Position numbers and translations under genes: made by a program. From the NCBI RefSeq assembly GCF_000376425.1, contig NZ_AQWL01000003.1, positions 1 to 57,455 on the forward strand: 57,455 nucleotides of DNA, written 5' to 3'. Positions 24,437 through 31,107 of this stretch are shown here, piece after piece. This DNA is from Thiobacillus denitrificans DSM 12475. GTDB taxonomy: Bacteria; Pseudomonadota; Gammaproteobacteria; Burkholderiales; Thiobacillaceae. Numbering within the stretch: the first letter of the stretch is position 1; each line of letters starts with the position of its first letter. A model generated the notes under the pieces. That model had not been told where the DNA came from. It did no database searches and worked only from the letters and a program-made list of their open reading frames with translations.

Positions 24437-26485
24437 ATGCCGCGCGATCTGCCTATCGGCAATGGCACCCTGCTCGCCAGTTTCGATCTGGACTACCAGA
24501 TACGTGACTTCTATTACCCCCGTGTCGGCAAGGAAAACCATGCGCTGGGCTATCCCTGGCGCTTCGGCGTGTGGCTGGACGGGGCGTTCTCCTGGCTCGA
24601 CCGTGACACCTGGACGCTGCAACGGGCTTACGTGCCGGATACCCTGGTCACCGCGGTGACCGCGACGCATCCCCGCCTGCCGCTGCGGCTCCACTTCAAC
24701 GATGCGGTCGACTACGAGAAGAACATCCTGCTACGGCAGGTACGGGTGCAGAACCTGTCCGGAAACCTGCTGGAACCGCGCCTGTTTTTCCATGCCGACA
24801 TCAACGCCCTGGAAAACGAGATCGGCGACACGGTGTTCTTCGATCCCCGCAACGCCTGCCTGGTGCATTACAAGGGCCCCCGCTATTTCATGATGAGTTG
24901 CGCCACCGAGACAGCCCTGGGCGTGAGCGCCTTTGCCACCGGCAACAAGCGCCACCGGGGTCTGGAAGGCACTTGGCGTGATGCCGAGGACGGCGAGCTG
25001 GGCGGTAACCCGATCGCACAGGGGGCGGTGGATTCGGTAATCGGGATTCCGCTGTCGATCGCCCCCGGCCAGGAAGCGGTCTGCCATTACTGGATGGCCG
25101 TGGGCGAAAGCTACCGCGCGGTGGAGGAATTGCACCACTTCGTCACCCGCACCGCCCCCGAGCGGCTGATCGCGCGCAACATCGACTACTGGCGCCACTG
25201 GATCAGCGCGGGCACACGCGCCTTCCCCGGCCTGCCCGACCTGCTGGTCGAGCGCTACCGGCGCAGCCTGCTCATCCTGCGTACCCAGATCGACCGCGGC
25301 GGCGCGGTGCTGGCGGCCAACGATACCGACATCCGCCAGTTCAACCAGGACACCTACAGCTACATGTGGCCGCGCGATGGCGCCATCGTCGCCCAGGCAT
25401 TGGACCGCGCGGGCTACGGCAGCCTGAGTCGGCAATTCCTGGAATTCTGCACCGAGAAAGCAGCCGGCTACAGTTATTCGGCCAGCATCCTGGCCGAAAC
25501 CGGTTTCCTGATGCACAAGTACAACCCCGACGGCTCGGTCGGCAGTTCCTGGCAGCCCTGGCTTGAGGACGAGGAAATGGTATTCCCCATCCAGGAGGAC
25601 GAGACCGCCCTGGTGATCTGGGCGATCTGGCACCACTACGCGGTGCACCGCGACATCGAGGCGATCCGTCCCCTCTACAGTCCTTTCGTCGAGCAGGCGG
25701 CCGATTTTCTGCTGAGTTTTCGCGACGACAAGACCGGCCTGCCGCTGCCCGGTTACGACCTGTGGGAGGAACGGCGCGGCGTGTTCACCTACACCGCCGC
25801 CACCGTCATCGCCGGCCTGCGCGCGGCGGCGGAACTGGCGACCCTGTTCCAGGACGAGGCGCGGGCCGCTGTCTGCCTGAGCGGCGCACAGGACATGAAA
25901 ACAGCCATCGACCAGTATCTCTATTGCCCGCGCGACGGCCGCTACGCGCGCGGCATCATGGTCAAGGACGGCGTGCAGCGCCGGGATTCAACAGTAGATT
26001 CCAGTCTGCTGGGGCTGGTGATCTTCGGTGGCTACGACCCGCTCGACCCGCGCATGGTGAGCACCGCCCAAGCGGTGGAGCAGCGCCTGTGGGTGCAGGC
26101 GGGCAGCGGCGGCCTGGCCCGCTACGAAAACGACGGCTACCAGCGTGCGCTGGTGCGCGAAGGCGTGCCGGGCAACCCCTGGAGCGTGTGCACCCTGTGG
26201 CTCGCCCAGTACCGTATCGCGGCGGCGCGCAGCCGAAAGGAACTGCAGCGGGCCGTGCCGCTGCTGGTCTGGGCAGCCGAGCAGACCCTGCCTTCCGGGG
26301 TGATGCCGGAGCAGGTACATCCGCTGACGGGCGAGTTTCTGTCGGTTTCCCCCCTGACCTGGAGCCACGGCACCCTGGTGGCGGCGATGCTGGACTACGC
26401 TGAGAAGCAGGCGGCGCTGGGCGGCCCGGAAAAAGGCATGCAATCCGGGCGCCATGCCGCGATGTCCGCGACGGACAGGAGATGA
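24437..26485 (+). CDS. Glycoside hydrolase family 15 (glucoamylase-like) protein
   Basis: A 682-residue cytoplasmic-looking protein. The N-terminal beta-sandwich (about residues 1-250) opens with PIGNGTLLASFDLDYQIRDF, typical of bacterial GH15 enzymes. The (alpha/alpha)6 barrel (about 270-650) has YSYMWPRDGAIVAQALDRAG, SWQPWLEDEEMVFPIQEDET, GYDLWEERRG with a catalytic Glu, and GVMPEQVHP with the second Glu. Such enzymes release glucose from starch, dextrins or trehalose; the exact substrate cannot be read. The kinase gene follows after only four bases, which suggests co-transcription. Confidence 0.85.
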   Translation: MPRDLPIGNGTLLASFDLDYQIRDFYYPRVGKENHALGYPWRFGVWLDGAFSWLDRDTWTLQRAYVPDTLVTAVTATHPRLPLRLHFNDAVDYEKNILLRQVRVQNLSGNLLEPRLFFHADINALENEIGDTVFFDPRNACLVHYKGPRYFMMSCATETALGVSAFATGNKRHRGLEGTWRDAEDGELGGNPIAQGAVDSVIGIPLSIAPGQEAVCHYWMAVGESYRAVEELHHFVTRTAPERLIARNIDYWRHWISAGTRAFPGLPDLLVERYRRSLLILRTQIDRGGAVLAANDTDIRQFNQDTYSYMWPRDGAIVAQALDRAGYGSLSRQFLEFCTEKAAGYSYSASILAETGFLMHKYNPDGSVGSSWQPWLEDEEMVFPIQEDETALVIWAIWHHYAVHRDIEAIRPLYSPFVEQAADFLLSFRDDKTGLPLPGYDLWEERRGVFTYTAATVIAGLRAAAELATLFQDEARAAVCLSGAQDMKTAIDQYLYCPRDGRYARGIMVKDGVQRRDSTVDSSLLGLVIFGGYDPLDPRMVSTAQAVEQRLWVQAGSGGLARYENDGYQRALVREGVPGNPWSVCTLWLAQYRIAAARSRKELQRAVPLLVWAAEQTLPSGVMPEQVHPLTGEFLSVSPLTWSHGTLVAAMLDYAEKQAALGGPEKGMQSGRHAAMSATDRR

Positions 26486-26489
26486 GCGC

Positions 26490-27758
26490 ATGGATGAGAA
26501 GCCCGCTTACGGGAATGTAATTCCGCCGGTTTTCGACGATGCCGCGCGCACCCGCCAGTTGAGTTTTCTGCTGTTCGACGCAGGCGATGCCGCCTTGCTG
26601 CACGATCTGGTGGACCTGTTCCAGCCGCGGCTGACCGAGATCAGCGAAGCGTTCTACCAGCATCTGTTGAACTACGCGGAAACCCGCGCGGTGTTCAAGG
26701 ACGAGGGCATAATCAGCCGCCTCAAGGAGTCGCAAAAAGCCTATCTGCTGCAGGCGGTCGAAGGCCCCTACGACGCCGCCTATTTCGACCGCCGCTGGCG
26801 CATCGGCTTCATCCACAACGCCATCCATCTGGAACCGCACTGGTTCATCGGCGCCTTCCAACTGTACCACCGCATCCTCTATCCGATGATCCTCGAGCGC
26901 TATCGCGACGACGCGCGGGCCGTGGTGGACCATATCCTCGCCCTCGACAAGATCATGAACCTGGACATGCAGCTGGGCATCCTGAGCTACATGGTGCATT
27001 ACACGAACACCATGGAGAGGCTGCAGGCGCTCAACCTCCAGATCGAGGCGGCCAGCACCGCCAAAAGCCAGTTCCTGGCCAACATGTCGCACGAATTCCG
27101 CACCCCGCTCAATGCCATCATCGGCTTCACCGAGGTGTTGCAGGACCAGATCCCGGGGCCACTCAATACCGAACAGGCGGAATACCTGGGGGACGTCAAC
27201 AACGCCGGCCAGCTGCTGCTGCGCCTGATCAACGACGTGCTCGATCTCGCCAAGGTGGAAGCAGGACGGCTTGAACTCTTCTACGAAAGCTTTCCGATTG
27301 CCCAGACCGTGCGCGAGGCCGTCACCGCCCTGCGCGGCGCGGCCGAGAAGAAGGGCCTCGCCATCCGGTTGAATCTGCCGCCCGATCTCGGATTGATCAG
27401 CGCCGACCAGATCCGCTTCAAACAGATCCTGTTCAATTTGCTGTCGAACGCGGTGAAATTCACCGATCACGGCGGAGTGACCGTCACCGCCGCCATCGAG
27501 GACGGCGAGTTGCATCTTGCCATCGCCGACACCGGCATCGGTATCCGGCCGGAAGACATGGAGCAGATTTTTGTCGAATTCAGCCAGGTGGACGCCTCGC
27601 ACGCCCGCCGTCACGAAGGCACCGGGTTGGGACTCGCGCTCTCCAAACGTCTGGTGGAGGCGCATGGTGGGCGCATCTGGCTGGAAAGCGAGTTCGGAAC
27701 GGGCAGCGTGTTCCACGTCCGGCTTCCCCTTCAACCGCCGAACGACCCGGGAAGCTGA
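26490..27758 (+). CDS. Globin-coupled sensor histidine kinase
   Basis: A 422-residue kinase with an N-terminal protoglobin-type sensor (about residues 10-170); WRIGFIHNAIHLEPHWFIGAF contains the likely haem-binding proximal His. No membrane segment. The dimerisation/phosphoacceptor box is FLANMSHEFRTPLNAI (His near residue 203), followed by NAVKFT (N box), DTGIGI (G1) and GTGLGLALS (G2). It should report O2, NO or redox state through haem. ATG 26490 has AGGAG upstream; an in-frame earlier ATG lies inside the GH15 gene. The next gene begins one base after the stop, forming a kinase and response-regulator operon. Confidence 0.86.
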   Translation: MDEKPAYGNVIPPVFDDAARTRQLSFLLFDAGDAALLHDLVDLFQPRLTEISEAFYQHLLNYAETRAVFKDEGIISRLKESQKAYLLQAVEGPYDAAYFDRRWRIGFIHNAIHLEPHWFIGAFQLYHRILYPMILERYRDDARAVVDHILALDKIMNLDMQLGILSYMVHYTNTMERLQALNLQIEAASTAKSQFLANMSHEFRTPLNAIIGFTEVLQDQIPGPLNTEQAEYLGDVNNAGQLLLRLINDVLDLAKVEAGRLELFYESFPIAQTVREAVTALRGAAEKKGLAIRLNLPPDLGLISADQIRFKQILFNLLSNAVKFTDHGGVTVTAAIEDGELHLAIADTGIGIRPEDMEQIFVEFSQVDASHARRHEGTGLGLALSKRLVEAHGGRIWLESEFGTGSVFHVRLPLQPPNDPGS

Positions 27759-27759
27759 C

Positions 27760-28566
27760 ATGGACACGGGCAGCGTGACTGACCGCAGGCCATGCCCGGA
27801 CCCGGCCAACACCATCCTGGTGGTGGAAGACAACCCCCAGGCCGCCAAACTGCTGTCGCTCAGTCTCACCCGCGCCGGCTACGAGGTGCTGATCGCAGCC
27901 AACGGCATCACGGCCCTGGAACTGGCCGGCCGCTGCCATCCGAAGGCAATCACCCTGGACATCCTGCTGCCTGACCGCGACGGCTGGGAGGTGCTGGCCG
28001 AGCTGAAGGCCTCGCCCTGCACCCGGGACATCCCGGTGGTGATCGTGTCCGTGCTGGACCAGCCGACACTGGGGTTACGGCTAGGCGCCTCGGGCTACCT
28101 GGTCAAGCCGGTGGATCGCCATGCCCTGCTCCATGCCCTGAAGCGCTGTGTTTCGCGCGGCAATGAAGACCGGGCGTGCCACAAGGTGATGGTGGTGCAC
28201 ACCGATCCCGATGAACTGCATCTGCTGGCGATGATCGTCGCCCAGGAAAACTACGAAGTGATCCAGGCCCTCGGCCCCGAGGAAGCGGCCCTGCTCGCGG
28301 CACGGATTCATCCCGATCTGGTGGTGACCGACCTCCTGGCGGGCGAGATGGATTATTTCGCCCTGCTGGAATGGCTGAAGGCAGCGCCCGAAACCACCCA
28401 CATTCCCGTCCTCGCCTTGAGCTGGCTCGGTTCGCAGAAACAGACGCGCGCGGAAGACCATATCGAATTCGTCCTGGTCCAGGAGGGCGAAATGATCGAG
28501 GAACGGCTGCTGGCGGCGATTTCCCTGCTGTTCGAGCAAAAAAAGCCGGCCGGCGGAGAAAGCTGA
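27760..28566 (+). CDS. Response regulator with two receiver domains, no output domain
   Basis: A 268-residue protein. REC1 (about residues 19-135) is complete: LVVEDN acidic pair, LDILLPDRDG with the phosphoacceptor Asp, and YLVKPVD with the conserved Lys. REC2 (about 145-262) has VVTDLLAGEMD but lacks a clear conserved Lys (EFVLVQEGE), so it is probably degenerate. No DNA-binding or enzymatic domain follows, so it likely passes phosphate on or binds partners. Begins one base after the kinase gene. Confidence 0.82.
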   Translation: MDTGSVTDRRPCPDPANTILVVEDNPQAAKLLSLSLTRAGYEVLIAANGITALELAGRCHPKAITLDILLPDRDGWEVLAELKASPCTRDIPVVIVSVLDQPTLGLRLGASGYLVKPVDRHALLHALKRCVSRGNEDRACHKVMVVHTDPDELHLLAMIVAQENYEVIQALGPEEAALLAARIHPDLVVTDLLAGEMDYFALLEWLKAAPETTHIPVLALSWLGSQKQTRAEDHIEFVLVQEGEMIEERLLAAISLLFEQKKPAGGES

Positions 28567-28573
28567 GCACGCG

Positions 28574-28972
28574 ATGCAGGAACAGGCCAAACACATTCTG
28601 CTGGTCGAGGACGACGACACCAACCGCAAGCTGGTGCGCATCGTCCTCGGTGGCGGGCGCTATCGCATCAGCGAGGCGGTGAGCGTGGAACAGGCCCTGG
28701 CCCTGCTCGCGCAGGAAAAGCCCGACCTGCTGCTGCTCGACATTCGCCTCGGCGACGGCAGCGGCCTCGATGTGATCCGCCACGTCCGCGCGGACCCGGC
28801 GTTTGACCCGGTTCCGGCCCTGGCCATCACGGCCCAGGCCATGAAGGGCGACGAGAGCCGTTTCCTGGCCGCCGGCTTCGACGGTTACCTCAGCAAGCCC
28901 ATCGACACCCGGCGGCTGCCGGAGGTGGTGGAGCGCTTCATCCGTGAAGGCAGAAAGGCCGGCCATGCCTGA
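28574..28972 (+). CDS. Single-domain response regulator (CheY-like)
   Basis: A 132-residue stand-alone receiver: LLVEDDDTNRKLVR, LLLLDIRLGDGSGLD (phosphoacceptor Asp near residue 56), LAITAQAM and YLSKPID (Lys). It resembles DivK/CheY-type shuttle receivers. It starts eight bases after the two-receiver gene and overlaps the start of the next gene by eight bases, so it is part of a coupled phosphorelay operon. Confidence 0.85.
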   Translation: MQEQAKHILLVEDDDTNRKLVRIVLGGGRYRISEAVSVEQALALLAQEKPDLLLLDIRLGDGSGLDVIRHVRADPAFDPVPALAITAQAMKGDESRFLAAGFDGYLSKPIDTRRLPEVVERFIREGRKAGHA

Positions 28973-29660
28973 GGAAGGTTTGCCTGGCGCCGCCGGAGCA
29001 ACGATCCTGGTGGTCGATGACGCCCCGCCCAACGTCAAGCTGCTGCGCCTGATCCTCAAGGATGCCGGCTACCGGGTGCTGGAAGCCGGCAGCGGCCCCG
29101 AGGCCCTGGGCATCCTGCGGCGGGAGAAGCCGGACGCCATGGTGCTCGACGTGCGCATGCCCGGCATGACGGGCTACGAGGTGTGCCAGGCCGTGCGGCG
29201 CGATCCTGAATTTTCCACCCTGCCGGTCATCATGGTCACCGCCCTGTCGCTGCCGGAAGAGCGCATCCGCGGCATCGAGGCCGGCGCCACCGATTTCATC
29301 AGCAAGCCGTTCAACCGCAAGGAACTGCTGGCCCGCCTGCAGGCCAGCCTGGATCTGGCGCAAAGCGCGCGCGGCGGCATCCTGCCGCAGCTACCCGGCG
29401 CTGTGGTGATCGTCGACCCGGCATGGAAAATCCTCGGCCTCTCGCCCCTGGCCAGTGCGCTGCTGGGCCTGCCCTCGCCGGTCGGCCAGTTCGATTTGAG
29501 CGCGCTGTTCGGGCCCGATGCGCACGCTGCTGCACGTGCAGGCGGAGATTTCCGTTTCCAGGCACCGGCCGGCGGCAGCATGCTCGATGCCCGGCAATGC
29601 ACCGCAACCGATCTTCAGGGAAATCCGGTCATTCGCGTCGTCACCCTGCATGCGGCCTGA
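28965..29660 (+). CDS. Receiver protein with C-terminal PAS-like region
   Basis: A 231-residue protein. Receiver domain at about residues 9-125 (ILVVDDAPPNVKLLRLILK, MVLDVRMPGMTGYEV, FISKPFNRKELLARL). The C-terminal 100 residues (GAVVIVDPAWKILGLSPLAS, ALLGLPSP, then DLQGNPVIRVVTLH) look like a PAS fold without an enzymatic output. ATG 28965 overlaps the previous gene; an earlier in-frame ATG at 28944 lies deeper in it. Last gene of the five-gene GH15/kinase/receiver run; transcription probably ends in the 116 bases before dsrA. Confidence 0.78.
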   Translation: MPEEGLPGAAGATILVVDDAPPNVKLLRLILKDAGYRVLEAGSGPEALGILRREKPDAMVLDVRMPGMTGYEVCQAVRRDPEFSTLPVIMVTALSLPEERIRGIEAGATDFISKPFNRKELLARLQASLDLAQSARGGILPQLPGAVVIVDPAWKILGLSPLASALLGLPSPVGQFDLSALFGPDAHAAARAGGDFRFQAPAGGSMLDARQCTATDLQGNPVIRVVTLHAA

Positions 29661-29692
29661 CCCCCTGCACACCTTTTGGGGGAGCCGTACCC

Positions 29693-29730
29693 TACCCATT
29701 TGGCGTAATCCCGAGAAAATTACTCAAGTA
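29693..29730 (+). promoter_or_regulatory. Candidate NarL/FixJ-type operator sites upstream of dsrA
   Basis: TACCCAT-T-TGGCGTA (29693-29707) is an imperfect inverted pair of NarL-like heptamers but with one spacer base rather than two. TACTCAAGTA (29721-29730) has TACT/AGTA palindromic arms, a type of site bound by LuxR-family response regulators. They lie 47-84 bases before the dsrA start. Regulation by the NarL-type protein encoded at the end of the window is speculation. Confidence 0.3.
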
Positions 29731-29776
29731 TTGCCTAGACTGATTTGTGTCTTTCATTTTCTTGAAAGGAACTGCC

Positions 29777-31084
29777 ATGTCTACGCGCACAATCCGCGAC
29801 ACCCCTCTGCTCGACCAGCTCGAAAGTGGCCCGTGGCCCAGTTTCGTGACCGGCCTCAAGCGTCTGGCCAGGGATAACGACATGATGGCTGACATGCTGG
29901 CCCAGCTCGAAACCTCCTACGAAACCCGCAAGGGCTACTGGAAAGGCGGCACCATCGGCGTATTCGGCTACGGCGGCGGCATCATTCCGCGATTTACCGA
30001 GCTGAAGGATGAAAGCGGCAAGCCCCTGTTCCCCGAAGCGGCCGAATTCCATACCCTGCGCGTGCAGCCGCCGGCTGGCATGCATTACACCTCCGACCTG
30101 CTGCGCAAGCTGTGCGATGTCTGGGTCGGCAGCGGCGGCTCCGGTCTGATCGCCTTTCATGGCCAGTCCGGCGACATCATGTTCCAGGGCATCAGCAGCG
30201 CGAACGTGCAGAAGGCATTCGACGGCCTCAACGAGATCGGCTTCGATCTCGGTGGCGCCGGCCCCGCGCTGCGCACCTCGATATCCTGTGTCGGCTCGGC
30301 GCGCTGCGAAATGTCCTGCTACGACGAAGCGCGTGCGCTGCGTACCGTCATCAACAACAACCTGGACGATATGCACCGCCCGTCCCTGCCCTACAAGTTC
30401 AAGTTCAAGTTCTCGGGCTGCCCGAACGACTGCGTCAACGCCATCCAGCGTTCCGACATGGCCACCATCGGCACCTGGCGCGACAACATCCGCGTCAACG
30501 AAGCGCAGGTGCAGGATTACTACAAGGTGCACGGCATGCACGACCTCTACAATGACGTGGTCGGCCGCTGCCCGACCAAGGCCATCACCGTGGTGCCGGA
30601 CGACCAGGTCCGTGCTGATGCGCACACCTCGGTGGCGCATCTGGGCGACGGCAACACGCTGTGCATCGACAACAAGAACTGCGTGCGCTGCATGCACTGC
30701 CTCAATGTCATCCCCGGCGGCCTCTTGCCCGGCAGGGACAAGGGCGTGACCATCCTGGTGGGCGGCAAGGGCGTGCTGAAGATCGGCGCCACCATGGGCA
30801 GCGTGATCATCCCGTTCATGAAACTGGAAACCGACGAGGACTTCGACAAGCTGAACGAACTGGCGCGCAATATTCTCGAATTCTTTGCGGAAAACGCGCT
30901 GGACCACGAGCGTACCGGCGAAATGATCGAGCGTATCGGGCTGGCCAACTTCCTCGAAGGCATGAACATCCCGGTCGACCCGAACATGATCAGTTCGCCG
31001 CGTTCCAGCCCCTACTTCCGCGGCGACGACTGGGACGAACAAGTCGCCAAGTGGGCGGAGTACAAACAGCAGAAGGCGGCCTAG
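29777..31084 (+). CDS. dsrA: Dissimilatory sulfite reductase alpha subunit (reverse-type DsrA), without dsrB
   Basis: A 435-residue DsrA; start ATG 29777 with GAAAGGA upstream. It opens with TPLLDQLESGPWPSFVTGLK, typical for DsrA. Sirohaem/4Fe-4S ligands are in SCVGSARCEMSC and FSGCPNDC; the inserted ferredoxin domain has CVRCMHC and GRCPTKAI. In sulfur oxidisers DsrAB oxidises persulfide sulfur to sulfite. All key cysteines are present and length is normal, but dsrB, which always partners it in the enzyme, is absent: 23 bases downstream the convergent putA gene ends. It could be an extra copy of dsrA, with dsrAB elsewhere. Confidence 0.9.
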   Translation: MSTRTIRDTPLLDQLESGPWPSFVTGLKRLARDNDMMADMLAQLETSYETRKGYWKGGTIGVFGYGGGIIPRFTELKDESGKPLFPEAAEFHTLRVQPPAGMHYTSDLLRKLCDVWVGSGGSGLIAFHGQSGDIMFQGISSANVQKAFDGLNEIGFDLGGAGPALRTSISCVGSARCEMSCYDEARALRTVINNNLDDMHRPSLPYKFKFKFSGCPNDCVNAIQRSDMATIGTWRDNIRVNEAQVQDYYKVHGMHDLYNDVVGRCPTKAITVVPDDQVRADAHTSVAHLGDGNTLCIDNKNCVRCMHCLNVIPGGLLPGRDKGVTILVGGKGVLKIGATMGSVIIPFMKLETDEDFDKLNELARNILEFFAENALDHERTGEMIERIGLANFLEGMNIPVDPNMISSPRSSPYFRGDDWDEQVAKWAEYKQQKAA

Positions 31085-31107
31085 ATTCCGGAACCGCTGC
31101 GCAGGCC

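Noticed and set aside
25962-27869. Minus-strand ORF of 635 codons across the GH15 and kinase genes
   Set aside because: Spans two real genes on the other strand and has Arg/Pro-rich shadow composition.
29693-29707. Canonical NarL 7-2-7 site before dsrA
   Set aside because: The two half sites are separated by one base and the second deviates from consensus, so I list it only as a weak candidate.
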